The notes under the pieces: model-generated
Told to the model about the DNA's origin: nothing
The model's input: only the letters and a program-made list of their open reading frames with translations
Database searches by the model: none
Translations under genes and position numbers: made by a program
Assembly (NCBI GenBank): GCA_963810485.1
Contig: CAWENQ010000007.1
Span: 682,001 to 746,000, forward strand
Length of the DNA stretch: 64,000 nt
Source of the DNA: DATKFM01 sp963810485
Lineage (GTDB): Bacteria > Pseudomonadota > Alphaproteobacteria > Dongiales > Dongiaceae
Direction of reading: 5' to 3'
In this document: positions 1-11,623 of the stretch, piece by piece
Numbering within the stretch: the stretch's first letter is position 1
Layout: each line of letters begins with the position of its first letter

Positions 1-1
1 C

Positions 2-1927
<1,926 letters not shown>

Positions 1928-2015
1928 TCCGGCGCTGGTGTAAATCGCATCGGGCCATCAGCGGTACCGGCGCGCGTCACGTCTGCCCGTCATGCCCAAT
2001 CAAGAAAGAAACTGA

Positions 2016-4067
2016 ATGCCCCGCAATCCCCGCTATGACCTGTTGTTCGAGCCCGTCAAAATTGGGCCGGTCACCGCCCGCAATAGATTTTTCCAGGTGC
2101 CCCATTGCAGCGGCATGGGCAATCGCATGCCGCGTTCGGTGGCCGCCATGCGCGAAGCGAAGGCCGAGGGCGGCTGGGGCGTGGTCTGCACCGAGTATTG
2201 CTCGATCCATCCCTCGTCGGACGATACGCCCTATGTGTTCGCCTCCTTGTGGGACGAGTCGGATGTGAAGGCGAACGCCGTCATGACCGAGGGGGTTCAC
2301 AGGCATGGCGCGCTGGCGGGTGTCGAACTCTGGCATGGCGGCAACCACACGGTGAACCGCTGGAGCCGCCTGCCGGTCCTCTCGCCCTCTGGGCTGCCGC
2401 TTCATTATGTGCATCCGCGGCAGACCCGCGCCATGGACAAGCAGGATATCAAGGCGTTTCGCGGCTGGCACCGGGCGGCGGCCGAGCGCGCGGTCCACGC
2501 CGGATTCGATATCGTCTATGTCTATGCCGGCCACGGTTATCTGCCGATGCAGTTCATCGCCCGCCGGCTCAACCACCGCACCGACGAATATGGCGGCAGC
2601 ATCGAGAATCGCAGCCGCCTGCTGCGGGAGCTGATCGAGGATACGAAAGAAGCTGTGGGCCATAAGGCCGCGGTCGCCGTGCGCTTCGCCGTCGACGAGC
2701 TGATCGGGCCCCAGGGCATCACCGTGGCGAACGAGGGCCGCGAAGTCATCGAGCTGCTGGCCGAGCTGCCCGACCTCTGGGACGTTAATATCAGCTATGT
2801 GGAGAACGATTCCCAGACCGCGCGCTTCTCCGAGGAAGGCTATGAGGAGCGCTACACGGCCTTCGTGAAGAAGATGACCAGCAAGCCGGTGGTCGGCGTC
2901 GGCCGATTCACCTCGCCCGATGCGATGGTGTCGCAGGTGAAGCGCGGCATCCTGGATTTCATCGGCGCGGCGCGGCCGTCCATCGCCGATCCGTTCCTGC
3001 CGCGCAAGATCGACGAGGGCCGCGAGGACGAGATCCGCGAATGCATCGGCTGCAATATCTGCCGTTCCAACAACAACGAGGGCGCGCCGATCCGCTGCAC
3101 CCAGAACCCCACCATGGGCGAGGAATGGCGCCGGGGCTGGCATCCGGAGCGGGTGCAGCCGGCGAGGAAGGAGAAACCGGTGCTGATCGTCGGCGCCGGT
3201 CCTGCCGGGCTGGAATGCGCGCTGACCCTCGGCCGGCGCGGCTATCGCGTGCAGCTCGCCGAAGCGGGACGCGAGCCCGGCGGACGGATCAACTGGGAAT
3301 CGCGGCTGCCGGGGCTTGCCTCCTATGGCCGTGTGCGCGATTGGCGGATGGGCCGCCTCGCCGCACTGCCGAATGTGGAGATCTATCGCGAGAGCCAGCT
3401 CACGGCGGCCGATGTGCGCGAGTTCGGGATTCCCGAAGTAGTGATTGCTACGGGCGCGCGCTGGCGGCGCGATGGCGTGGGCCATAGTACGTTGATGGGC
3501 ATCCCGGGCGCTGAATTGCCTGGCGTGCTGACGCCCGATGACATTCGCGCCGGCAAGGTCCCCGCCTCGCCCTGCCTGATCTATGACGACGATCAATATT
3601 ATCTGGCGGGCGTATTGGCGGAGAAGCTGGCGAAAGACGGCATCAAGGTCACGCTGGCGACACCGGGCCTGGAGATCTCGGCTTGGTGCCGCATGGTGGA
3701 TGAGCAGGAGCGGGTACAGCAGCGGCTCACCGAGTCGAGCGTCAATATGCTGACTGGCATGCGACTAACGGAAGTCATGCCAGGCAAGGCGCGCTTCCAT
3801 CACATCGGCGGCAAGGAAAGCGAACAGCCCTGGGCCAGCCTGATCCTCGTCACATCCCGCACGCCGGAGAACCAGCTCTATGACGAACTCACCGAAGACT
3901 CCGACGCATTGCGCACGGCCGGCATCGAGCGCGTTTCCCGCATCGGCGACTGCCATGTGCCGGGCGCGGTGGTGCATGCGGTCTATGACGGGCACAAATT
4001 CGCCCGGGAGCTGGATGAAGCGGTGGAGCCCGATATCTGCCGCCGCGAACTCGTGACCCTGGACTGA
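2016..4067 (+). CDS. Trimethylamine dehydrogenase-like FMN/4Fe-4S/FAD oxidoreductase
   Basis: 683-aa protein of the Old Yellow Enzyme/trimethylamine dehydrogenase (TMADH) class. An N-terminal FMN TIM barrel covers about residues 1-340 and has Cys31 in VPHCSG, equivalent to the 6-S-cysteinyl-FMN cysteine. A 4Fe-4S motif follows (Cys343, 346, 349, 361). The C-terminal nucleotide-binding domain starts at VLIVGAGPAGLE. The TMADH triad is kept as Tyr170, His173 and Asp265, and Tyr61 matches Tyr60. The two tryptophans that cradle trimethylammonium are replaced by Val262 and Asn353, so the substrate is probably a different methylated amine, such as a betaine or N-methyl amino acid. It sits 13 bp before the MttB-family gene, likely in one operon. 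Confidence 0.85.
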   Translation: MPRNPRYDLLFEPVKIGPVTARNRFFQVPHCSGMGNRMPRSVAAMREAKAEGGWGVVCTEYCSIHPSSDDTPYVFASLWDESDVKANAVMTEGVHRHGALAGVELWHGGNHTVNRWSRLPVLSPSGLPLHYVHPRQTRAMDKQDIKAFRGWHRAAAERAVHAGFDIVYVYAGHGYLPMQFIARRLNHRTDEYGGSIENRSRLLRELIEDTKEAVGHKAAVAVRFAVDELIGPQGITVANEGREVIELLAELPDLWDVNISYVENDSQTARFSEEGYEERYTAFVKKMTSKPVVGVGRFTSPDAMVSQVKRGILDFIGAARPSIADPFLPRKIDEGREDEIRECIGCNICRSNNNEGAPIRCTQNPTMGEEWRRGWHPERVQPARKEKPVLIVGAGPAGLECALTLGRRGYRVQLAEAGREPGGRINWESRLPGLASYGRVRDWRMGRLAALPNVEIYRESQLTAADVREFGIPEVVIATGARWRRDGVGHSTLMGIPGAELPGVLTPDDIRAGKVPASPCLIYDDDQYYLAGVLAEKLAKDGIKVTLATPGLEISAWCRMVDEQERVQQRLTESSVNMLTGMRLTEVMPGKARFHHIGGKESEQPWASLILVTSRTPENQLYDELTEDSDALRTAGIERVSRIGDCHVPGAVVHAVYDGHKFARELDEAVEPDICRRELVTLD

Positions 4068-4080
4068 AAAGGATTCGGCG

Positions 4081-5619
4081 ATGGCGAGAGAAACAGTCCG
4101 GCGCCGCGAGCGGCGCACGATCGGCGGCGTCCGGCAGCTCCCGTTCGCGCGGCTGCAGAATCCGTTCCGGCCGGTGGAGATCCTGAGCGCCGATCAGATC
4201 GAGGCGATCCACCGGGCCTCCTTGCGCCTGCTGGAGAATGTCGGCTTCGAAGTGCTGCATCCCGAGAGCCTCGACATCTTCAAGCGAGCCGGCGCCAAGG
4301 TGGATTTCGGGACCAAGCGCGTGCAACTCGACGCCGCGCTGGTGGAGTCGCTGATCGCCAAGGCGCCGCCGCGCTTCACCCAGCGGGCGCGCAACCGGGA
4401 ACGGGACGTGACGGTCGGCGAAGAGAACCTGATCTTCATCGCCACCGGCGGACCGGCCTTCGGCAGCGACCTGGATCGCGGCCGCCGCGCCGGCAACTAC
4501 GCCGACATGTGCGACTTCATCCGCCTGGTGCAGTCGCTGAACGTGATCCATCAGGATGGCGGCACCGGCATCGAGCCCACCGACCTGCCGCCGGAAACGC
4601 GCCATCTGGACATGTACGAGGCGACGCTGACGCTCGCCGACAAGACCTGGAACTGCTGGGGCATGGGCGCCCATTGCGTGCGCGACGCCATCGCCATGAC
4701 CTGCCTCGCCTATGAGACGACGCCGGAGCAGCTCGCGGCCGAGCCGGCGCTGATCACCATCATCAACTCCAACTCGCCGATGCGCCTGGATGGGCCCATG
4801 GGCGCGGGGTTGACGGAGATGGCGCGCTATGGCCAGCCAGTGGTGATGACGCCTTTCACGCTGGCCGGGGCCATGAGCCCGATCACCCTGGCCGGCGCGC
4901 TGACGCAGCAGAATGCCGAGGCGCTGTTCATGATCTCCCTGGCGCAACTCGTGCGGCCGGGGACGCCCGTGGCTTATGGCGGCTTCACCTCGAATGTGGA
5001 CATGCGAACTGGCGCTCCTGCCTTCGGCACGCCGGAATATGCCAAGGCGGCGCTGGCCACCGGGCAGCTCACCCGCCGCTACCGCATCCCCTACCGGTCC
5101 AGCAATGTGAACGCGTCGAACGTTGTCGATGCCCAGTCGACCTATGAATCGTCCATGTCCCTGTGGGGCTGCGTCATGGGGGGCGTGAACCTTCTGGAGC
5201 ACGCGGCCGGCTGGCTCGAGGGCGGCCTCACCGCGTCGTTCGAGAAGCTGATCGTCGATGCCGAGATGCTGCAGCTCATGCGCGAGACCATGACCCCGCT
5301 GCAAGTCCGCGAGGAGGATCTGGGCCTGGAAGCCATCGCCGAGGTCGGCCCCGGCGGTCATTTCTTCGGCACCGCCCATACCCTCGAACGCTTCGAGACG
5401 GCGTTCTATGCGCCGATGCTGTCGGACTGGCGCAATTTCGAGACCTGGCAGGAATCGGGCGCCGTCGATGCGACCCGCCGCGCCAATGGCATCTGGAAGG
5501 AACTGCTGAAGCAATATGAGGAGCCGCCGATGGATCCGGCCCGGCGCGAGGCGCTCACGGCCTATGTCAGCAGGCGCAAGGCAGAAATTGCCACCGGCAG
5601 ACTGCTGGTCGATCTATAG
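4081..5619 (+). CDS. MttB-family trimethylamine/betaine methyltransferase (non-pyrrolysine)
   Basis: 512-aa TIM-barrel methyltransferase of the MttB superfamily, which takes a methyl group from a quaternary or tertiary amine. The frame is continuous with no in-frame TAG, so it is a non-pyrrolysine member like glycine betaine methyltransferase MtgB rather than true MttB. Family-typical segments include QDGGTGIEPTDLPPETRHL and GAMSPITLAGALTQQNAEAL. An AAAGGA Shine-Dalgarno lies just before the ATG. No corrinoid protein (MttC) or reactivase is in the window, so the methyl acceptor is unknown. The upstream flavoprotein may oxidise the demethylated product. Confidence 0.85.
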   Translation: MARETVRRRERRTIGGVRQLPFARLQNPFRPVEILSADQIEAIHRASLRLLENVGFEVLHPESLDIFKRAGAKVDFGTKRVQLDAALVESLIAKAPPRFTQRARNRERDVTVGEENLIFIATGGPAFGSDLDRGRRAGNYADMCDFIRLVQSLNVIHQDGGTGIEPTDLPPETRHLDMYEATLTLADKTWNCWGMGAHCVRDAIAMTCLAYETTPEQLAAEPALITIINSNSPMRLDGPMGAGLTEMARYGQPVVMTPFTLAGAMSPITLAGALTQQNAEALFMISLAQLVRPGTPVAYGGFTSNVDMRTGAPAFGTPEYAKAALATGQLTRRYRIPYRSSNVNASNVVDAQSTYESSMSLWGCVMGGVNLLEHAAGWLEGGLTASFEKLIVDAEMLQLMRETMTPLQVREEDLGLEAIAEVGPGGHFFGTAHTLERFETAFYAPMLSDWRNFETWQESGAVDATRRANGIWKELLKQYEEPPMDPARREALTAYVSRRKAEIATGRLLVDL

Positions 5620-5661
5620 ACTGGCGTCCGTCCCGGCTTTGCCGCCGGCGATGGGCCCCGT

Positions 5662-6042
5662 TCAGTCGGCCCGGTCCTCGGGCAGGAACTGGATCTCGAT
5701 ATGATTGCCGTCGGGGTCGGAAACATTGACCTGCTGTATACCAGAATCCGGGACGACGCGAATATCGAAGGGTATTTCTTCTTGCCTCAGCTTTTGCAGA
5801 AATGTTTTCATGCCCTTGGCGCGGAAGGCAAAATGCTCCAGGCGCGGTTCCTTGCCGGCGGGCGCTTTGCGCACCTCGACCAGATGCACCGCGGCGATCC
5901 CACCGCAATAATGCCAAGCGCCGCCGAAGGAGAAGGGCGGCCGCGGGCCCTTGCTCAGACCGAGTACGCTCTCATAGAACGCCGACATCGGCGCCAAATT
6001 CGCCGTCCGGATGTTCACATGATCGAGAGACGAGAAAGTCAT
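5662..6042 (-). CDS. VOC (glyoxalase/bleomycin resistance) family protein
   Basis: 126-aa protein, one vicinal-oxygen-chelate domain. It starts LDHVNIRTANL with the first metal-ligand histidine, has LEHFAFRAKG in the middle and ends VSDPDGNHIEIQFLPED, where the Glu near the end is the usual last metal ligand. Small VOC proteins act as lyases, isomerases or dioxygenases; the substrate cannot be read from sequence. It is convergent with the MttB-family gene and separated from it by 42 bp. Confidence 0.82.
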   Translation of the reverse strand: MTFSSLDHVNIRTANLAPMSAFYESVLGLSKGPRPPFSFGGAWHYCGGIAAVHLVEVRKAPAGKEPRLEHFAFRAKGMKTFLQKLRQEEIPFDIRVVPDSGIQQVNVSDPDGNHIEIQFLPEDRAD

Positions 6043-6141
6043 GGCCGATCCTTACACTCTATTAATAACACTGACCGGAATATAGCGCCCGGGTCGGCAG
6101 TGCGTGCCGCTGCCGTTGGGGGCCGAAGAGTAGCATAACGC

Positions 6142-6591
6142 ATGTCCACGGGGGACCTGAAGCTCGAGTCGAACCTGCAGCAGCGGGCGCTTGCCTACTG
6201 GCAGGAAAAGCGCGGCGCCCGGCCGATGCCGTCGCGCAAGGATATCGAGCCCACCGAGATTCCCGAACTGCTGGCCAATGTGGTGCTGGTGGATGTCAGC
6301 CGTGATCCGCTGGATTTCCGTTATCGCCTGATCGGCACGGCCATCGTCGAGCGCATCGCCTTCGACTACACCGGCAAGCATTTCACCGAGCTGGCCCATC
6401 AGCAGCCCGGCAGCCAGGTCTGGGAGACCGCCCTCCGCATCTGCCGGGAGCGCACGCCCGTCATCAGCGACATCCCCTATGTAGGCCCCGACGAATGGGT
6501 GCGGGGCTATCGCGACCTCTATCTGCCGCTGTCCGACGATGGTGAAACCGTCAACATGATCATGGGCATCGTGGAGTTCCAGGCGCCCTAG
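6142..6591 (+). CDS. PAS-domain (PAS_5) small sensor protein
   Basis: 149-aa stand-alone PAS protein of the alphaproteobacterial PAS_5 type. The N-terminus has ALAYWQEKRGARPMPSRKDI and the middle has DFRYRLIGTAIVER, as is usual for this family. No kinase, cyclase or transmembrane segment is attached, so it likely senses a ligand or modulates a partner. The neighbouring PhyH gene begins 74 bp downstream on the same strand. Its function is unknown. Confidence 0.75.
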   Translation: MSTGDLKLESNLQQRALAYWQEKRGARPMPSRKDIEPTEIPELLANVVLVDVSRDPLDFRYRLIGTAIVERIAFDYTGKHFTELAHQQPGSQVWETALRICRERTPVISDIPYVGPDEWVRGYRDLYLPLSDDGETVNMIMGIVEFQAP

Positions 6592-6665
6592 GATTGCCCT
6601 TCGCCGGCATGTGGCGCCGGTATTCAAAGCGGATTATCATGGCGCGAGCGCCAGGAGATCCGCCC

Positions 6666-7451
6666 ATGCTGCTGAAAGCCACCCAACTCGAGCAATACCG
6701 CCGCGACGGCTTTCTGATCCTGCCGGGACTGTTTTCCGCGGCCGAAGTCCAGGTGCTGAAAGATGACCTGCCGCGTCTCCATGCCGAGGATACGCCGGCC
6801 AATTTCCGCGAGAAGAACGGCCTGGTGCGCACGGCCATGGGCCTGCATCTGCGCAGCGCGGTCTATGCAAATGTCGTGCGCCATCCGCGCCTGGTAGAAC
6901 CGGCGATGCAGATCCTGGGCGACGACAAGCTTTACGTGCAGCAGGTGAAGGTGAACGGCAAGGAAGCCTTCGGCGGCGATGTCTGGCAGTGGCATTACGA
7001 CTTCGCCACCCATCACCGCGAGGACGGTGCGCCGAAGCCCCTGGCGCTCAACCTGCACATCTTTCTCGACGAGGTCAGCGAATTCAACGGGCCGCTCTGG
7101 TTCGTCCGGGGATCGCACCGCCATGGACCGGTGCCGACGGCGCTGGACACCGTGACGACCAGCTATCCACTGTGGGTCGTGGACAATCAGACCGTGGCGG
7201 GGCTGATCCGCGAGGGCGGTATTGTTTCCGCCAAGGGACCGCCGGGAACGGCGCTGATCTTCGGCGACAGCCTGGTGCATGGCTCGCCGGCCAACATGTC
7301 GCCCTGGCCGCGACGGATTTTTTCCCTGATCCTCAATCCCGTCGCAAATGCCCTGACGCGGCCGCAGCGGCCGGACTATCAGCATCACAGCGACCTGACG
7401 CCGGTGACGCTGCTGGCCGACGACTGCTTGCTGCTGAGGGCGAGCGCCTAG
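6666..7451 (+). CDS. Phytanoyl-CoA dioxygenase (PhyH) family protein
   Basis: 261-aa Fe(II)/2-oxoglutarate oxygenase. The facial triad is visible: His110 and Asp112 in QWHYDF and distal His205 in SLVHGSPAN. The N-terminus QLEQYRRDGFLILPGLFS is standard for the PhyH family. I chose the ATG at 6666 because AGGAGA lies about 8 nt upstream; two in-frame ATGs further upstream (6594, 6639) precede the family N-terminus. Members hydroxylate diverse small molecules, including ectoine; the substrate here is not predictable. Confidence 0.85.
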   Translation: MLLKATQLEQYRRDGFLILPGLFSAAEVQVLKDDLPRLHAEDTPANFREKNGLVRTAMGLHLRSAVYANVVRHPRLVEPAMQILGDDKLYVQQVKVNGKEAFGGDVWQWHYDFATHHREDGAPKPLALNLHIFLDEVSEFNGPLWFVRGSHRHGPVPTALDTVTTSYPLWVVDNQTVAGLIREGGIVSAKGPPGTALIFGDSLVHGSPANMSPWPRRIFSLILNPVANALTRPQRPDYQHHSDLTPVTLLADDCLLLRASA

Positions 7452-7599
7452 TCAACGCCGATCAGAGGGATAATCCGCTGTTATCCGGGCTAATGGCACT
7501 GCCCAGGGCTGCCGTTGCCGCTTTGGTCATGTCACGGTATCAACAAGAACTCGCGCCATCGGCGCTGCCACATTCCTACGCCGGAAACCATCACCTCCC

Positions 7600-8779
7600 A
7601 TGACTTTCTCTGTGAATCCCCTGCTTGCCCGCGTGGCGGAACCGCCGATCGCCGAGGCCCATGGCTGGATCAAGGGCCGCAGCTTCCCGGCCGAAAAGCC
7701 GCTGATCGATGTGGCGCAGGCGGTACCCGGCTATCCGCCGCCAAAGTCGCTGACCGACCGGCTGGCGCAGGTGATCGGCGAACCGGCGATGGCGCGTTAC
7801 ACCGACATCGAAGGCGTGCCGGAGCTGCGCGCCGCACTGGCCGCCGATATCGGCGCGGTCTACGGGGCCGGCATCGCGGCTGAGGATGTGCTGATCACCG
7901 CCGGCTGCAACCAGGCCTATTGCCTGGCAACTTCTGGCGCTGGCCAAGGCGGGGGAGGAGGTCGTCGTCCCCTTGCCTTACTACTTCAATCACCAGATGT
8001 GGCTGGACATGCAGGGCATCCGCGCCGTGCATCTGCCGTTCCGCGCCGACCGCGGCGGCGTGCCCGATCCGCAGGAGGCGGCGCGGCTGATCACGCCGGC
8101 GACGCGGGCGATCCTGCTGGTGACGCCGAACAACCCCACCGGCGCCATCTATCCGCCGGACGCGATGCGCGCCTTCTACGATCTTGCGAAGTCGCGCGGG
8201 CTGGCGCTGATCCTGGACGAAACCTACCGGGATTTCCTGCCGGCTGATGGCGCGCCTCACGATTTGTTCGGCGATGCGGACTGGCGCGACACGCTGGTGC
8301 ATCTCTACAGTTTCTCGAAAGTGTTCTGCCTCACCGGCTACCGGGTCGGCGCCATCGTCGCCGGGCCGCGGCTGAATGCGGAGATCGCCAAGGCGATGGA
8401 CACGGTGGCTATTTGCGCGCCGCGCATCGGCCAGGCGGCCGCTCTGGAAGGATTGCGGTCGCTGGGCGATTGGCGTCGCGGCAATACCAAGTTGATGCGC
8501 GATAGGCTGGCGGTTCTGCGCCAGGCCTTGAAGCGCAACGATCTCGGCTATGAGCTGATCAGCTCCGGCGCCTACTTCGCCTATCTCCGCCATCCCCACC
8601 GCAATCTCTCGGCGGCGCAGGTGGCGCGGCGGCTGGCGGACAACCAGAACATGCTTTGCCTGCCCGGCAGCATGTTCGGCGGCGGGCAGGGAGAATTCCT
8701 CCGCTTTGCCTTCGCCAATGTGCCGGCGGAATTGATGCCGGCGATCGCCGAACGTCTGGCGGAGGATGCACGTCCATGA
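7600..8779 (+). pseudogene. Class I/II PLP aminotransferase with a +1 frameshift
   Basis: About 392-aa fold-type I aminotransferase split by one extra base near 7931. The first frame runs to ITAGCNQAYCLA; the next base shift restores LLALAKAGEEVVVPLPYYF and the rest of the enzyme. Removing one base gives 1179 bp in frame. The PLP-lysine motif LYSFSKVFCLTGYRVG and the NNPTGAIYPP loop are intact. The end overlaps the next gene by ATGA, so the two are co-translated. Either a sequencing indel or a very young pseudogene. Confidence 0.8.
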
Positions 8780-9378
8780 GTCATCCAGTGAAAATCAAGG
8801 TCGGCGGCCTGCACACGATTTCCCAGGACATCCCGATTTTCCGCCCGACCCATCTTATCGGCATCCTCGATCCCGATACACCGGAGCCGGCCGCCTATGG
8901 CCATGCGCCGGACGAGCGGGAAGCCATGCTGTTGCGATTCCTGGACCGGGAGTCGGTGCTGGAGCATGGGCCGCAAGTGCCCCATGTGGAGCAGATCTGG
9001 GATTTCATCGGCCGCAGCTACGGCGCGGCGCAGAACGGACCGGTGCGGCTCTTCGTTCATTGCCATGCCGGCGCCAGCCGCAGCACGGCGATCGCCTATC
9101 TGGCGCTGCTGCATCGCCATGGCGTGGATGCGGCGGAAGCGGCGTTCGGCGAATTGCTGCAGGTGACCAACAAGCCCTGGCCGAACCGCCGGCTGGTGGC
9201 GCTGGCCGATGAAATGCTTTCGGCGCAAGGAAAGCTGCTGCAGCCGCTCGATATCTATCGCGAAGCCAATCCCCAGCGGCTGCCGGCCTATCTCCGGCTG
9301 CATCTCCGGCGCGCTGCAAGGGATCCTGTGTATGGCGAGGCGCTCGGCACCGCGAAGTGGAAGACCTTCAAGCGCTGA
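8776..9378 (+). CDS. Dual-specificity/tyrosine phosphatase-like protein
   Basis: 200-aa cysteine phosphatase. The P-loop FVHCHAGASRSTAIAY gives the CX5R signature (Cys96, Arg102) preceded by His and followed by Ser, as in dual-specificity and atypical phosphatases. The start is set by the ATGA overlap with the aminotransferase stop; the frame is open further upstream but lies inside that gene. Substrate unknown. It probably belongs to one transcript with the flanking aminotransferase genes and the DMT transporter. Confidence 0.78.
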   Translation: MSHPVKIKVGGLHTISQDIPIFRPTHLIGILDPDTPEPAAYGHAPDEREAMLLRFLDRESVLEHGPQVPHVEQIWDFIGRSYGAAQNGPVRLFVHCHAGASRSTAIAYLALLHRHGVDAAEAAFGELLQVTNKPWPNRRLVALADEMLSAQGKLLQPLDIYREANPQRLPAYLRLHLRRAARDPVYGEALGTAKWKTFKR

Positions 9379-9481
9379 TTGTATGGAGACAAGATCGCCG
9401 AAACTGCTGACGCATAGGCGTCATGCGCAGTCTGGCGCTGGCAAAATCGCAGCGGAACGCTAAAGTCGCGGCGCGAGCGAG

Positions 9482-10411
9482 ATGCAGATGCGCCTTCCCA
9501 CATCTTTTCTCTACGTCATCACCGTGCTCATCTGGGGCACGTCCTGGTATGCGATGGAATATCAGCTCGTCATTCCCTTCGAGCTGGCGATCCTCTACCG
9601 CTTCGCGCTGGCGACGGCGATGCTCGTCGGCTATTGCCTGATCACCGGCCGCTCGCTGCGCTTCTCGCGCCGGGATCATCTGTTCATGGCGGGCCAGGGG
9701 TTCTTCCTCTTCGGCATCAACTATGTGCTGTTCTATTGGGCGGCCGAGTATCTGATCAGTGCCTTGCTCGCGGTCTGCTTCTCGACGCTGATCGTGATGA
9801 ACCTGGTGAATGGCGCGCTGTTCTTTCGGCAGGCGATCACCGGCCGCGCCGTGTTGGCGGCGATCATGGGCATCGGCGGCATCTGCCTGATCTTCTGGCC
9901 GGAGATCGGCGGCGCGGAGATTTCCACCGCTGCCGTGATCGGCCTCGCCTTGTCGCTGCTCGGCACCTACGCCGCGTCGCTGGGCAACATGGTCACCGTG
10001 CGCCATAAGCAGGCGGGCGTTCCCGTGGTGGAGGGCAATGCCATCGGCATGGCCTATGGCACGCTGTTCGTCCTGCTGCTGGTGCTGGTGCGCGGCATCC
10101 CCTTCACCTTCGCCACCGATGCCGGCTATCTGATCACGCTGTTCTATCTCGCGCTGTTCGCGTCGGTCATCGGCTTCGGCTCCTATCTCACGATCCTGCA
10201 GCGGCTCGGCTCTGACCGGGCCGCCTATACCAGCGTCCTCTTTCCGGTGGTGGCGCTCGCCGTCTCCACCTGGCTGGAAGGATTCGCCTGGACCTGGCTT
10301 GCGGCGATGGGCGTCGTTCTCGTGCTCGCTGGGAATTTGCTGGTGCTCTGGCGCAGGCAGGCGCCTGTGACAGCACCCGGCAAGCCCGCCTTCGGCGACA
10401 ATGCGGCCTGA
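9482..10411 (+). CDS. EamA/DMT family transporter
   Basis: 309-aa polytopic membrane protein with about ten hydrophobic helices arranged as two EamA repeats. The start is typical (FLYVITVLIWGTSWYAMEYQ) and the second repeat includes AYTSVLFPVVALAVSTWLEG. Drug/metabolite-transporter members usually export amino acids or metabolites. Its position between two aminotransferase genes suggests an amine or amino acid, which is an inference. Confidence 0.88.
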   Translation: MQMRLPTSFLYVITVLIWGTSWYAMEYQLVIPFELAILYRFALATAMLVGYCLITGRSLRFSRRDHLFMAGQGFFLFGINYVLFYWAAEYLISALLAVCFSTLIVMNLVNGALFFRQAITGRAVLAAIMGIGGICLIFWPEIGGAEISTAAVIGLALSLLGTYAASLGNMVTVRHKQAGVPVVEGNAIGMAYGTLFVLLLVLVRGIPFTFATDAGYLITLFYLALFASVIGFGSYLTILQRLGSDRAAYTSVLFPVVALAVSTWLEGFAWTWLAAMGVVLVLAGNLLVLWRRQAPVTAPGKPAFGDNAA

Positions 10412-10441
10412 CACCCATCAGACAGTAACGGATTCCGATCC

Positions 10442-11623
10442 ATGCCCGACAAAGCTCCCACCCTTCGCATCCGGCCCGAGATCGACGCGCTGGAAGATTC
10501 CCGCATCGTCCAGGTCTGGAAGCTGGGCTTTGAGGTGCCCGACGTGATCGGCCTCTGGGTCGGCGAGGGCGACCTGCCGACGCCGTCTTTCATCTGTGAT
10601 GCAGCGGCGGCGTCACTCAAGAGCGGCAACACCTTCTATACCCATAAGCGCGGCATCGCCGAATTGCGCCAGGCGCTGATCGACTATCATCGCGACATCT
10701 ACGGCATCACCCTGCGCGATGACCGTCTTGCCGTCACCAGCGCCGGCATGAATGCGATGATGCTGGCGATCGAATCGATCCTCGGCCCCGGCGACAATGC
10801 CGTCGTCGTCACGCCGATCTGGCCGAACATTTTCGCGACGGTGGAGATCATGGGCGGCCAGGTGCGCCACATGCCGCTGGAGCGGCGCAACGACGGCTGG
10901 CATCTGGACCTGGACAAGATGTTCGCGCTCTGCGACGAGCGCACCCGCGTGCTCTACATGGCCTCGCCCGGCAATCCGACGGGCTGGACCATGACCCGCG
11001 CGGAGCAGCAGGCGGTGCTGGACTTCGCCCGCCGCAAGGGCCTTTGGATCCTGGCCGACGAAGTCTATGCCCGGCTGATCTACGACAAGCCTGATGGCCG
11101 CAAGGCGGCGCCGTCATTCCTGGAGATCGCCAATCCCGACGATCCCGTCATCGTGGTCAACAGCTTCTCCAAGAGCTGGGCCATGACCGGCTGGCGCATC
11201 GGCTGGATGGTGATGCCGCCGAAGCTGACCCATGTGGTCGACCGGCTGATCGAGTTCAACACCAGCGGCGGCCAGCCCTTCCTGCAGGCCGGCTGCGTCG
11301 CGGCACTGCGGCAGGGCGAACCCTTCATCGCCGAACTTGTGGAGCGCTACCGCGCCAGCCGCGATCTGGTGGTGCAGCGGTTGGGCGGCATGCGGCGGGT
11401 GGAGATGTCGCGGCCGGAGGCGGCCTTCTACATCATGTTCGGCGTCCAGGGCATGGGCGACTCCCTCGAATTCGCCAAGAAGCTGGTGCATGAGGCGAAG
11501 GTCGGCCTCGCCCCCGGCAGCGCCTTCGGCCCCGGCGGCGAGGGGCATCTGCGGCTCTGCTTCGCCGCCAGCACCGACCGGCTGTCGAAGGCGATGGACC
11601 GGCTGGAGCCGTTCCTGAACTAG
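10442..11623 (+). CDS. PLP-dependent aminotransferase, class I/II
   Basis: 393-aa aspartate-aminotransferase-fold enzyme. The Schiff-base lysine is Lys244 in NSFSKSWAMTGWRIG. The MASPGNPTGWTM loop and the HLRLCFAASTDRL end fit the family. It begins 30 bp after the transporter and is likely in the same operon. The amino donor cannot be decided by eye; no frameshift is seen, unlike its upstream relative. Confidence 0.88.
   Translation: MPDKAPTLRIRPEIDALEDSRIVQVWKLGFEVPDVIGLWVGEGDLPTPSFICDAAAASLKSGNTFYTHKRGIAELRQALIDYHRDIYGITLRDDRLAVTSAGMNAMMLAIESILGPGDNAVVVTPIWPNIFATVEIMGGQVRHMPLERRNDGWHLDLDKMFALCDERTRVLYMASPGNPTGWTMTRAEQQAVLDFARRKGLWILADEVYARLIYDKPDGRKAAPSFLEIANPDDPVIVVNSFSKSWAMTGWRIGWMVMPPKLTHVVDRLIEFNTSGGQPFLQAGCVAALRQGEPFIAELVERYRASRDLVVQRLGGMRRVEMSRPEAAFYIMFGVQGMGDSLEFAKKLVHEAKVGLAPGSAFGPGGEGHLRLCFAASTDRLSKAMDRLEPFLN

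Noticed and set aside
3889..5514. Long open frame (541 codons) antisense to the MttB-family gene
   Set aside because: The plus-strand product has a complete family fold; the antisense frame is a mirror of GC-rich codons and shows no motifs.
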